From assembly GCF_026914265.1 (NCBI RefSeq), contig NC_069124.1:4456713-4520712 (forward strand): 64,000 nucleotides of DNA, read 5' to 3'. This document shows positions 1 through 12,548 of this stretch, in pieces. The notes beneath the pieces were generated by a model, which was not told the origin of the DNA, did not search any database, and saw only the letters and a program-made list of their open reading frames with translations. How positions within the stretch are numbered: position 1 is the first letter of the stretch; each line of letters opens with the position of its first letter. The position numbers and the translations under genes were made by a program. Source of the stretch: Mya arenaria (taxonomy: Eukaryota; Mollusca; Bivalvia; Myida; Myidae).

Positions 1-3000
1 GAACCACAACGTGACGGAGCTGTTTGCCATCGACGCCGAGACCGGGGATTTGATCCTCACACGGGTGCTGCACGCAACTGATCGCCAGATATACAACATT
101 TTGCTGCGGGTCGAGGACAAGGGAAACCCTAGCTTGTATGCCACCACTTCCATGAACGTTTTCATCGTCAGAAAGGTTCGACCTTCTCCGGTAACCGACA
201 CAAAAGGTGAAAACTTACTGATTGCCATCACTTTGGGAAGTGTGACCTTCGTCCTTGTTTTCACTATCGTACTTGTCCTGTGTATACTCAAGAGGCGCTG
301 GAATAACAAACGAAACGAGTCCGGCTCTGAGGATGAATTTTGCGGCTCGGCCAAACCCGGGAGAAGAGTCAAGTTTGCCGACACTGTGGACGATAAATCT
401 CCGAGTCCCGTACGTGACCACGGGCATCCTCCGCTGAACTCCATGACGACATTCAGCTGTGACGGAAACGAAAGTCGCGACTCGGATATGACGTCATCAA
501 CGGTTGACCTAGAAACACCGATCCTTGAGAAGCAAATGGTAAGTGTAATAAGAACAGCAATTATTGCAATTAACTTTCGAATTTGCAATAAAAGTAATTC
601 AAATAATGTATTTGCTTTCGTGGGGCATCTTTCTTTTTTTTCGAAACAAATTGGTAATATTAGTACCTTGGTCTATTTTTTCTACTTAATTATTGTTAAA
701 TGAATGGACAGGGGGTCATAACTAGGAAGCCAAATATAGTTATTGTCCATATTTATCCCAGGAAAGCATGAGTTAAGAAGTTTGAAGTAATTGTAGATAT
801 AATAATAAGTTCCCGTGACTAATCTAGCCTGGCCTTTCATGTCGAGCTATTATATCGGCAAGCCCATATCTGAAATTAAATCTTTTAAAACACTGTCAGG
901 TAAATTGGTGAGAGTTTCATTAGAGTAGATTTAATGCCTCATCATGGAAATGGAAAAAATAAGTAATTGGTGATTTTTTTACCAAGTGAATACGGTAAAA
1001 CAAAGATGAATATTACAAGAGCATTTTTCAGGATGTCTCTGCCCTACTTTTGAGAACACGTTAGTGGCAACGTAAGCGTTAAATGTGTACTGAACTTGAG
1101 CGAAGGGTTACCCTTAAATGTTGAACGAAACAATCAAATAACCCTTACACTTAATTTCATTCAAATAAAGAAACATAAAATTACTAACTCTTACGAACTT
1201 AAGATCTCAACATCTTTCAACTGCATCATACCACAAGTGTTAAATTTAACGACCCAATGCGAAATAAAATTACTTTCATATAATGCAAGAATGAGCTTTC
1301 ATCCTACCCTTATTCAATTAAGCTACACTTTTTATTGCCAGATTTTAAACCTAAGTTTGAAGTTCAGTTTGTAATTGAAATGTTTCATGTAATGCATGGT
1401 TTTAAATACTTCTGAATCTTGAGATTGGGTCGCATTTAATGTGCTCTTAATTTTTCATTATTATTTTAATTGTTTGACAAAAACTTTAAATCCCCAAAAA
1501 TAGTTTACTAAAGGCCTTTCATATCTATTGATGTGGCACACATGAATATAGTTTTTCGATGTTCAATATCAATTACTCACAGTTCCATAAGAACGTGTAT
1601 GTTCCTTCAAGGAATAGAAGACACAGTTTAAGTATTTTCTGTAAGGCAAAAATCGAACTCCAGCATCGATCAGTTGTTTTATCTTTACATATTAAGCATC
1701 ATAAAGCGACAATTTAGTGAAACGTAACCTCAGAAGGTGAGCATTTCTCATCTATAATTGATCATCATGGCCGTCTTGGTTCTGTTCCATCAGCAACATT
1801 GGTGCACATAGGAAGTAAATATTTACTTGATGTTTTTATTTATTTCATTTTCTGCATGATTCAGTTAGATGGAACTGTTGTTTTATGAATACAGCACTGC
1901 GTTTAGTTGAAGGTCGTTCATTGTAGCCTACTTGAGCTTTCACTTAAAGCCATCATGAACCCACCAAAAGAAGCTAACATTAGTTTTCATTTCTATGAAT
2001 GAAGTACTAGAAAGGAAATCTTAAGTGTGAGAATTTTGTTACAAACTACTATACAAGACTGGTGCAGAATACTTAACGACCCCTAGGATTGGTAAAAGTT
2101 TTAGAACTGACCCCACTCTGCTCATAAAATGGTAAGGAAGTCACATTCTGTTAAGAGCCCTAGTAATAACTGGGTGTCCTATCCACTTTGTATTTCAAAT
2201 ATTAACGGAATAATAGGCAGAGCTAGGAAATCAATTAGCGATCGTGTCGCTGTGTTTAACTTTCACGCCTTTCACATTTAACTATTTAATATTACAATTA
2301 ATAAATACAAAGGTACAAGACTCATATGAGCAGATGATTAAAGTGATGCATTTTTATTTGACTGTGAAAATTAATCTTTCATCACTCGTCGCAGTGAGCC
2401 CATTGTACAGGCTGGAAGAAAAATCTATGGGCAAAATTGGGTTCCATTGTGGGCATATAATACAGCTGGGGTTAAGCAAATAGAATACGATGCCCTCAGT
2501 ATCTCAACCAGACTTTTATATTTCATAAAACTTGTTTATTACATTAACATTTTATTCTGATATTTTAATTAAGAGGTTTCGGTATATAACTGTCACCGAC
2601 GTGCTCTGTAAATTGACTTCATATTGGACATCATAAAAAGTCGATTTCCTAAGCTTTTAGGAAAACTCTACATTTCTTATTTATATAAATATTTATGTTC
2701 AATGCTTGGCCGCATTACCTAACACATAATCTGTATGCGATTTTAAGGGTTACAAAAACAAGAAAATACAATGACCATACAGACTCTTAAAGAAGTAAGA
2801 CATATAAAAATATTGCTTATTAATTGTACCGTATGACCGAACTGTTGTTATCATTTGAATACCGATAAATTTTCAAATAAAGCTAATCATTATGACTTTC
2901 TACTTCAGAATATTTCGAAAGACAGTGCTTCTCCGTCTAGAAGATGTGACGTTTTACCTGGTATCTCGGAAAGGCGGGAAATACATCATTCCACGCCTCG

Positions 3001-4175
3001 TTCCGGTGACAACCAGTCTCGCTTTGAAAATCAGCCTCGATCTGACTACCAGCTACAGACTCTCCAATCCCATAATTCCCTACTCAACTCCACAGTCAAG
3101 GTATACATAAAATAATCCCAAGCTTTTTAAAAAAACATAATATTTCCAATATAACAACAGCCAATTTTACTCTGACATAGATCACAGAAAAATACTCTGG
3201 TAATGTTGCTGTAAAATTTTGATTGCAAACGACACACCGCTGTAAAAATATAAACATCTTTAAGAACACTATTGGAACAAACTATTACATAAATTGCGTG
3301 TCTTGAACTTTTGCACATTCACAAACTTCTCTAACCATTATTACAGCCTGGAAGCAGTGTATTCGCGCATGACGACAACCAGTCCCAGACTTCCGGTGAG
3401 ACGGCCACCAGCGACAGTGGACGCGGTGGCAGCGAGTCAGACATCCACAGTGCCAGTCTCTCACAGTCACATGACTCGGGTACGATACTTAATGAAAGTT
3501 GTTAAAAAAAAATAATATTAAAATAAAAAAGAATCAAAACCTTGTATACGACTATTTTTTGTTGTATTAACTTTTCAATTGTCGACAGTTTCTGTCGAAT
3601 CATAACTAACATCTTGTCATCCTGAAACACCCCCAATCAAGCCTCTTTACATCACAGCTGTATCAATATATCTTTTGAACGTAGTCTTATATGTTTCAGA
3701 CGTGAAACCCACGGCAGAAATGCGGTACCTAGACGGCCCAAAGCACAGTACCTTCATAGACCCGCCCAAACCTTGGTTGAACCTGGCAGATCTCCAATAC
3801 CACAACTGCAACAAACTTCCAGTTGTCCAACAGCTCCACGATGACCGGAAACACCGCCTCCAGCTCCGTAACCTTGGCGATAGGAGAAGCAGCCGACCCG
3901 CATACACACCTTCAGAACATTTAAAGACCGCTCCAAGAACACAGAGCGATCGGAATTTCGACAGGAATCGACTTCCGGGAATCGCGAAACAGGTGCACCT
4001 GTTTCCACCTCCTCCTAGTGACATTGACCGGAGTTTTATGACGTATGAAGAGGAGGAAGATGATCTCTCAACTACCACTTCCGGTAGCTACACGATTGAC
4101 CACGACGATATTAGTCTCGATTTTAGATCGCCAATTTCAAAGAACGGTTCGGGTCTTCGAGGATGTCTTGTATGA
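1..4175 (+). CDS. Protocadherin-like cell-adhesion protein, 3' portion (5' end outside window)
   Basis: Four coding exons fit in frame: 1-538, 2909-3100, 3347-3479 and 3700-4175 (TGA at 4173-4175), with phases 0, 0, 1 and GT-AG introns. The first exon is open to the window edge. It carries the end of an extracellular cadherin repeat (FAIDAETGDL, then VEDKGNPSL), a single transmembrane helix (LLIAITLGSVTFVLVFTI, about codons 75-97 counted from base 11) and a basic stop-transfer KRRW. The rest is cytoplasmic and contains a Ser/Gly/Asp stretch SDSGRGGSESD, which I associate with invertebrate protocadherin tails, then an acidic EEEEDD run near the C-terminus. Role by family: calcium-dependent homophilic adhesion at the plasma membrane. 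The number of cadherin repeats and the start codon cannot be seen. The GTG at base 11 is an internal valine, not a start. Only the orthology remains uncertain. Confidence 0.9.
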
Positions 4176-5075
4176 TGACGTTATTAAATTATAGTGACGT
4201 CATATGGCGGGGCTGAGTCGCTGGCGCTGCAGGTTGAATTCAAAAGGATCTCCCTCAAAGAGAATGATCTAACTTATTAAGGTAAGATCGGTTTGTTATG
4301 TTGTAGTAAAAATATACAGCAATGATAATGAAAATATAAAAGTTAATGGTGCTTTTTATGAACATACACCTTACATGTACATGTATATCAATTTAACATT
4401 AAATCAGAGTATAACAAAAATGCACGTTTCTGTCCCCAGTCAACTGAAAGTGTTACAGCGATAGTTAAAATTATGAGAAAAAAAATCAAATTGATACGAT
4501 ATCATAATTATATCTTTTATTTAAATGTGTTCCTATTTGTCTTTCAGAAATCAGACGTTACGAGAGGGCAAGTGGCGATAACTCGTGTCTGGTAGAGGGA
4601 GGGATTCAACCTTGTCGGCTGGCCGGCGCTGGGTGGCTCATGTGCAATATAGACTGTATCTCTCGTGGTGCTCGGATTGTCATTATGATGGACAATGTTA
4701 CTATTGGTGTAAAACAATAACAAGACAGCTATAGTGTGTTTATTTATTTTTGATATGTACACCAAAACCTTCCCCTAGCAGAAGGATTGAGACGTGGGTA
4801 TATTCTTTGAGTACGTTAATTTTCTATATAGTATAGTTTTCGAGAGAGTGATAACATATAGTACTAGTTTACATTTTCTATTTTATTTTCAGGGTATCTC
4901 ATTTCTTTAATTGTATATTATTTAAGATGTGTTCATATTGTACATTGTACTTGCATGATAATGCTAACATTTATTGTTATTTTGTATTTATTTTTCTACG
5001 CAATGTATTGTTACCGTTGTTAAAGATTGAAGGATGATAAAACAGTGAATAAAACTTATAAACATGTATAAGTGT
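4176..5075 (+). terminator. 3' UTR of the protocadherin-like gene, with a UTR intron and polyadenylation signal
   Basis: After the TGA at 4173-4175 no coding potential is seen. A good donor (AAG|GTAAGA, GT at 4282) pairs with a pyrimidine-rich acceptor (CTTTCAG ending at 4547), giving a likely 266-nt intron inside the UTR. AATAAA lies at 5048-5053, so cleavage is expected near 5065-5080. The splice sites are read directly; their use is inferred. Confidence 0.6.
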
Positions 5076-5131
5076 TATTGTTATCAACAAGAAAGGTGAA
5101 GGTTAAAAAGAGTCACGATTGACAACAAACA

Positions 5132-5359
5132 GAACACGGTAGCCCGAACATGGTAGCCCGAACATGAGAGCCCGAACATGGTACCCCGAACATAATAGCC
5201 CGAACATGATACCCCGAACATGATACCCCGAACACGGTAGCCCGGACATGGGAGCCCGAACATGGTACCCCGAACATGGTAGCCCGAACATGATACCCCG
5301 AACATGGTAGCCCGAACATGGTAGCCCGAACATGGAAACCCGAACTTGGAAGCCCGAAT
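5132..5359. repeat. Minisatellite, 14-bp unit, about 16 copies
   Basis: Tandem copies of a unit close to gaacatggtagccc, with small changes such as gaacatgatacccc. It starts about 60 bases after the expected 3' end of the protocadherin-like gene. Because 14 is not a multiple of 3, open frames here are artefacts of the repeat. Confidence 0.95.
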
Positions 5360-8300
5360 ATATAGGTTTCCGGCAAGACAGGGCCGTTTAGTTTCCACTA
5401 ACAACTTTGTTTGGGTGTTCAAGTTTTATAGGGTCAGACATCGACAAATAAAATTTCGTGTGAAATGTGAACAAAATGCTTGTCAAAACACAAGTTAAGA
5501 AAAATTCTGTATCCAATTGTATAGAAGGTGGATAAATTATCCATATCTAATCTGTTGGCGAGTTTGCCCATTTAAATGAGTTCATTAGTCAATATTAATA
5601 ATTGGATATATACATGGACATGCATTGACAAATCAATGAACATTTTGGCTAATTTTGACCAAACGAAAACGTTAGTCCTAGACAATTGGCTGCTTAACAT
5701 ATATTGACAAATGTCGTAAAAATGCTTTATTTTGCCGAAAAGCGCCAGCAAAGCAACAGAGAGTTATGGCTGAACACTTTAGATGAGAACCTTTAAGATG
5801 CTGTTTGGTGGTTGTTAAATACATGTACATCAACACTAACACAGTTTAATTGTCGCCAATAAAAACAGCACGTAAACCTGTCCCTTTAAAGGTTTTTAGT
5901 CTGAAAAATAATGATTTTAAGTATGTGTTTTTCTTCCTTTTAATCAAATCGTCGAGGGTGGCAGTGTTTATATATTCCCCGTTATTGTTTCTGTGTCGTT
6001 TATAAGTCTGTCAATTACACCTCTCCTATTATTGCTGTGGTCACTTTACACTTACTGCAGTTCGAACGAAGTTCAATACCTCATAAAACTTGGACTTAGG
6101 CGACAAAAGGAATATAAAGATGACCAAATATTTAAATGTACAGTTCTAAGGTGTTTGTTGTCTTCTCAAACCCAGGTTTAATGAGTGTCAACCATGTAAC
6201 TCGAGAAGGCGCGAAAATGTCGTCTGCAGGAAAAAATTAACACTAAAAATGTTTCTAGAGCCCTAAAAAAACCTGTAAACGGAAACTCTGATTCACCAAC
6301 ATGGTCTCCTATTCATATGCGCCCCTTTTTGGACCCTAGCAAAGCCTGATGGGGGTAGAAGAAATTAAACTTGCTATTTTATGACTAGATTTTTTGACGA
6401 CGCACATCTGTTTCGATGGGCGTTTTCCAGGAGCATTCGTCCGTTTGATCAGGGTGACATAGGTGCTTATTGGGAGACGTTGAAAAACCGAGTGTGGGCT
6501 CGCACTCAAATAAATAGCAATAAAACCTACATAAAAAGTGGTTTCTTTGTGAAATTCAATTTCGGAGGCCGTATCAATGGTCTAACGCCATGTAATTAAA
6601 CTTTTAAAAGTTTATGTTTGTAGTAAATTCAGGTCACCTGCAAAATTTGTTGTGACCACAAACAACAAAAATGTTGATGCCTTTAAAGTCAGTTTAGTTG
6701 ACAAGTATGAAAGGTTATACCTGCTATAACGTCCCTGTATTTTGAATTTCTATTTAGGTCTGCCAGGAAACTTAATACTGTGCCTACGTGCTACTCCTTT
6801 AATAAACGCATTGACTTCTTTTGTCATCAAAATATTTCGCAAATTAGTCAACTCATAATTTTCAAATCGAAACGTAGATTTTCTGCCTAATCATTGAAAT
6901 TGGCCAATTGGTCTTTACGACAAATTAAACAATTTAATTTTTGTGATCAATGTTTCATAATGAAAACTGTTTCTTTGTAGTTTAGATCCAAAATCGATGT
7001 AATTACTATTTTTACGTTTTCATTTTAGTTTATTTTGTTCATATTTTGTCGGTAGACGCGTATGATTAGGCGTTAAATTTTATAAATTTAAGAGCGTACA
7101 TTATGAATTCATTGGAAAAACAATATTTGGTTCAAACATCCCAATGGAACCAAGCAGCTGCAAAGCTTTTAAATTGATTTGTTGGACAGCTTTAAAACCG
7201 AATAATAAAAGAGATATTCATGCAACAAAGCACATGTGGCTTTAACCTTCACACGAAAAAATGAAACGTTTACTCGAATGAAATGTTTGGAACCAGATTC
7301 AGCCAATATATTTACTTCTAAGTAACATCGTCGTCGGTCATTATTCATTAGAGGTGTTAGGAGAAGCCTTGGATCTGTCTAAGAAGACATATACGTGTAT
7401 CCCGTCCAACTAGAAAGACGGGTCTAGCCTTGTTCATGATCAAATGCAGACTTTTATGAAAACACAATTAACCAGACAGGCAGGTCAACTGTGTCCGACA
7501 AGTACATGTTTAAGATATAGCAGTTTATTTTGATTGCCTAAACTTAAAAGAAACTTATTAGCCGGTGATCATTTGTGTGGACAGGAATGCTAATTGCTGC
7601 TGGTGTATGATGAGATGGTAAAGGATGAGATCAATCGAGACGTTGGAATGAAGGCCCGGGCCGGGGCGCGGGCAAGGCGCCTCTGGATATGAATAGGACA
7701 TCAGTACGGGCCAGTATTTGTATGGCCAACACCTTTGTACGTTAGAATAATTCATTCGTAATTAAACAAGGATTATTGAACTCCTCCAAATGAAGCATAT
7801 ATCTGCATGTACTGCTATGTATTGGTACTGAATAAAGGTTCTTCTATGCCAACGGCACATCCTGGTAAATAAATTGGCTACAATACCTGAAGCGAGGTCC
7901 TTCTTGCATTTCTCTAGATGGATATGTAGATTGGTTCTGTTCAAGTGGCACATATAGTGTAGCTCATGGGTATATACTCTGCTTACGGTTTGCAAGTTTG
8001 GTTTAAGAAACAAAGATGTCCTCGTATAATATACTGGTATAATGTTAAATACAACAGTTAGATCCTATGTACGATGCCTCGGTGGTGCTCTATTCATCGA
8101 GGTCCGTTTTAATTGACTAATATACCTTTATTAGAAGTAAAATGCATACAAAGAGTACTCAAGTTTAGTGGGCCCTTGTATATTTCAAGTCCATGTTTGA
8201 ATACCTGTTTTTTGCGTTATGCTAATCACAGGTGCCCGACGAAGATAACCCTTCTTATAACGCGCCGTAATTGACTGTCAATGATATACCAAATATCGCT

Positions 8301-8777
8301 TTAAAGGTAATTATTATGTTTTTTATGATCATTTACTGACAACTAAAGCTTGATCCCTATGATCTTCAGTTTTCAATAGCAAAACTGTAAAACGACCAAT
8401 GCGCAGTGAAACGTACATAATAGAGGCATAAATATTTAATATATGAGAGAATACGGAGAGCCCGGGCTTAACAACCCAGCAATTAATTCGGGTAGGCGGT
8501 GTGCCCGTTCTTTGAGCGGCGGGGATCTAACCCAGAATTATAGCACCATAAACTGGCTAAATTAAGGGCCAGTGGTGTCGAAGACGCGCGGTGGTCAACA
8601 CAGGTAATGCTTGATCCACAGCGTGTCTAGTGTTTAATACAGCTGACCTTCAAGAAAGAATATGCCCATGAAAAGGTTGATATGGATTGGAAGAGAAAAG
8701 AACAGATGCCCCATTCCATTGTTGATTTATTGTTTTAGTATTAAAGATGATACAATTGCCTGAAGGGTATACGTAGT
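5360..8777. other. Intergenic DNA, no gene recognised
   Basis: AT-rich sequence on both strands with only short open frames that show no domain, signal peptide or convincing splice structure. A small GC-rich patch near 7651-7683 (ggcccgggccggggcgcggg) stands out by composition but is not tied to any feature I can see. Confidence 0.6.
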
Positions 8778-10151
8778 TGAACATCATATCACACGGAAAT
8801 GTCCACTGACAGAAGTTTAACAGCATATCACACGGAAACGTTCAATGACAGAATATACACATAATGTTACACGGAAATGTCCAAGGACAGAAGTTTAACA
8901 TCATGTTACACGGAAATATCAACATCATGTTACACGGACACGTTCAATGACAAAGGTTTAGCATCATAAAACACGAAAATGTTCAATGACAAAAGTTTAA
9001 CATCACATCACACGGAAACGTTCAATGGCAAAAGTTTAACATAATTTCACACGGACACGTTCAATGACAAAAGTTTAACATAATATAACACGGACCCGTT
9101 CAATGACAAAAGTTTAACATAATATAACACGGACACGTTCAATGACAAAATTTAAACATCATATAACACGGACACGTTTAATGACAAAAGTCTAACATCA
9201 TATCACACGGACACGTTCAATGACAAAAGTTTAACATTCTATCACACGGAAATGTTCAGTGACAGAAGTTTAACATCCTATGACACAGAAATCTCCAATG
9301 ACAGAATATACATGTAATGTTACACGGAAACATCAACATCATGTTACACGGACACGTTTAATGACAAAGGTTTAGCATCATAAAACACGAAAATGTTCAA
9401 TGACAAAAGTTTAACATCATATCACACGGACACGTTCAATGACAAAAGTTTAACATTCTATCACACGGACACGTTCAATGACAGAAGTTTAACATCATAT
9501 GCCACAGAAATCTCCAATGACAGAATATACACATAATGTTACAGTGCATGTTGAACATTACATCACACGGAAACGTTCAATGACAGAAGTTGAACATCAT
9601 AATTATAAAACGAATACGTTCAATGACAGAATATACACATCATGTTACACGGAAATATCAACATCATGTTGCATGGACACGTTCAATGACAGAAGTTCAA
9701 CATCATATCACACGGAAACGTTCTATGACAGAATTAGAACATAATATTATACAGAAATGTTAAAACAAAAGTTTAACACCATGCTACTCGGAAATGTCCA
9801 CTGACAGCAGTTTAACATCATATCACACGTAAATGTCCACTGACAGAAGTTTAACATCATATCACACGTAAATGTCCACTGACAGAAGTTTAACATCATA
9901 TCACACGTAAATGTCCAATGACAGAAGTTTAACATCATATCACACGTAAATGTCCACTGACAGAAGTTTAACATCATATCACACGTAAATGTCCAATGAC
10001 AGAAGTTTAACATCATGCTACTCGGAAATGTTCAATGACAGAAGTTTAACATCATAATACACGTAAATATCCACTAACAGAAGTTTAACATCATATCACA
10101 CGTAAATGTCCACTGACAGAAGTTTAAGATCATATCACACGGAAATATCAC
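8778..10151. repeat. Minisatellite, about 39-bp unit, roughly 35 diverged copies
   Basis: Tandem array built from the words cacacggaaatgt, caatgacagaag and tttaacatcatat. The left part (to about 9770) is heterogeneous, with cgttcaatgac variants and partial units. The right part (9790-10150) is more uniform, suggesting more recent expansion. 39 is divisible by 3, which explains the repetitive open frame on the minus strand; it has no independent sign of being a gene. Confidence 0.95.
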
Positions 10152-10603
10152 AACTGTGTAAGTATTTGGACGAATTTATAAAGCAAAAAAAATATCGCAA
10201 TTTGAAATGAATCATCATTATGATAATGTCATACACAAGAAGTATCAAAATGCATGTATATAAAGGACCTCGGCCGCCATCTACCTCAATTTGCTTATCA
10301 TAAATATGTTATAACGTGTATAATTGTGTAAACATTTTCATATGATAAATAAACCAATTGTTCTTTATGTTTTAAAACGCAAAACTCGTATAATATTATG
10401 GAATAATTTAAGTATTTTTAACTCTTATGTATTTCACTTCACGTTAAAATGAATAAGTTTCTATTAAAATTAAAATTGGTCTCCCTATGCCCCAAGAAAA
10501 GGTGTCACATTGATGTGTATTATATTAAAACATATCTTCATATTTGGTGAATATATTTTGTTGATGCAAGGAGATGACCGATACTTTGAATCCGTCAAAC
10601 CTT

Positions 10604-10700
10604 CTACAGTATGGTCTACAGTATGGTCTACAGTATGGTCTACAGTATGGTCTACAGTATGGTCTACAGTATGGTCTACAGTATGGTCTACAGTATGGTC
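10604..10700. repeat. 12-bp tandem repeat, 8 perfect copies
   Basis: Eight uninterrupted copies of ctacagtatggt. Their identity suggests a young, possibly length-variable array. Open frames crossing it on both strands come from the 12-bp period. Confidence 0.95.
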
Positions 10701-11387
10701 ATGCAGCTTTCTATTTAATTGCAACCCCCCAATGACTGAGTATATCTCATACACTTGCTGAACAAATGATAACTAAGCTCCATAGTATATATGACTGAAT
10801 ACGTTCATACATGTAGAAGGATTTGTTTTAAGATACTAGTATTTTAATGTTGTTGTTTTTTGGTCATTTAAATGCATCACTATTTTAATGTATGCAGATT
10901 TGTGATATATTTCATAGGCTTTAGAATGGCTAATAAATGTTTAATAAATCATAAGGCTATTTCCATTTAAATCTGCCCCTTTAAGGCACATGCGATAGCA
11001 ACAGTGTGATGAGTTTAGATAAAATAAAATAAGGTTCATCTTGAATGACAAGAACACTAATAATTGCACTTATATATAGCCGATACAAGGATATGAATTT
11101 AACAAAAAAAAATCGACTTATTCGAGATTAGCTATATTGTGCACCGACAATAGGCAGATTTATAAAGATGAGGTACTTGTGTTTTAAAAGCACTGTGAAA
11201 ACGAAAACACCAAATCTAATCTAATGACCCTGAATGAGTAAGAAGTAACAAAACGGTACGTGTTTGTGCAGCTCGCACATAAACATGGAACCGACTTCTA
11301 CACTCAATTATTCATATACAATACACATGTTGATATATATATATATATATTCTGAAAAAAATATTATATAAAATTCAACGCCAATGT
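10701..11387. other. Intergenic DNA with a (TA)n run
   Basis: AT-rich, no gene seen. A TA dinucleotide run occupies about 11331-11350, just beyond the 3' end of the minus-strand CCP locus. Confidence 0.6.
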
Positions 11388-11393
11388 TTTATT
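11388..11393 (-). terminator. Polyadenylation hexamer overlapping a stop codon
   Basis: On the minus strand the stop TAA (11394-11392) is followed by TAAAAC, so AATAAA begins inside the stop codon. If used, the 3' UTR would be only about 10-30 nt. I saw no other AATAAA on this strand down to about 10.9 kb, although an ATTAAA lies near 10843. Confidence 0.5.
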
Positions 11394-12548
11394 ATACAGA
11401 GCTTTCCGTGCTTGATGTACGGTTCATCATTCTCTGGATGGCGGACAGCGTTCGGCTTTGTTCGACGCCGGACACAGGGCGGCTTGGCAGCGGCGTATCC
11501 ATCTCGTGGCAATAAACGCGCTGAATGTAGTCGAGGTTGTCAGATTGTAGCATGATGGGCGTGTCACCCCGACCCAGCTGGATCTCTATTGGCGTAGAAG
11601 TGGTCGTTTCCGGGAGCGACAGGGATCCGTTAGAGGCACTCGTGTCAGTTGGCGGCCTTAGCGGCTTCCGTTCTTCATCTTTGCGGCGGCGCTTCCGGCG
11701 CGTTTTGCCCGTCTTTGACGGAGATTTTGTTGGCGTAGATTTTGTAGGAGATTTTGGTAGCTTCTCTGGAGCGGTCCTAGGGGATAGCGCCGGAAGCCTC
11801 ACGGCGGCTAGGGGAATCTTCCTTGCCGGAGTCCCGACATACTCAGGCAAATTTACAGCTAACATTTCTGGGGCAGAATTTTCAACAATCGCACCGTTGT
11901 TTTTATCAACGGATGGTGTAGACAGCGCCCTGCCGTGCAGTGATTTTGCATTGAATGTTGTTTTAGTGTTTTTATCAGACTCTTCGTTTAGCAATAAACT
12001 TTTACTGTTGGTGACATCTGGATTGACGGTATTGAAGTGTGACCCAGCCGCTGGAACAGAAACATGAAATGGTTTATATATATCCTTTGCATGGTCACAA
12101 GTATAAACTCAAGCGAGGTAATTCAGTCGGTACCCTAGGTGCATTTTCTCAAAGTACCTCAAAATGGCCACAAGTAAATATAAGGTAACAACTATAACCC
12201 ATCAATGGTCATTTAACGATGATTAGGAATTTATTTTAGTCAGACAAATTAGTTGTGTGAGTTGTCCAGCATCCTCTGCCAATTCTGCCATCATTGTTTA
12301 TGAAATTAAAATTTACCTTATTAATGATAATAACTCAAGTAAATGTTTACCCCCGTTGGGAATGATTGCGGCCGATACGCGATACCGCTCCTTCCGGTAT
12401 CGCAGCCAACAACAGGCGGCGGTAATGGCGAGGGCAACAAGGAGCAGCAACACGAGCACCACAACCGCTATGAAGGCCGGCGGCGGAATGGACAACACTG
12501 TGTCGTCCTGAGACTTCCGGGGTGCAGGCGTCGTTGGCTCGATGTAGT
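11392..12548 (-). other. Transmembrane/tail cassette 2 (distal)
   Basis: Exon 12548-12351 encodes a Pro/Thr-rich stalk, a hydrophobic helix (FIAVVVLVLLLLVALAITAA), two cysteines and a basic stop-transfer (RYRKERYR). It ends in phase 1 and joins exon 12050-11392 to form an Ala codon. The tail has IPLAAVRLPAL, a dense basic cluster (RRKRRRK) and LQSDNLDYI, then TP before the C-terminus. The first and third motifs recur in the proximal cassette (24006-25032), so the two cassettes are paralogous. The basic cluster resembles a nuclear-localisation signal, but that is only a resemblance. Confidence 0.85.

Noticed and set aside
3647..4078. Minus-strand open frame of 143 codons
   Set aside because: Shadow of the last protocadherin exon.
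6381..6599. Plus-strand 72-codon open frame
   Set aside because: No recognisable domain or splice context in otherwise empty intergenic DNA.
7651..7683. GC-rich patch as a CpG-island-like promoter
   Set aside because: Too short, and no gene start is visible nearby on either strand.
9747..10016. Minus-strand open frame of NFCQWTFTCDMML repeats
   Set aside because: By-product of a 39-bp repeat whose length is divisible by three.
11537..12067. Long plus-strand open frame of 176 codons
   Set aside because: Antisense shadow of the distal tail exon; the minus strand has the splice sites, phase and paralogue.
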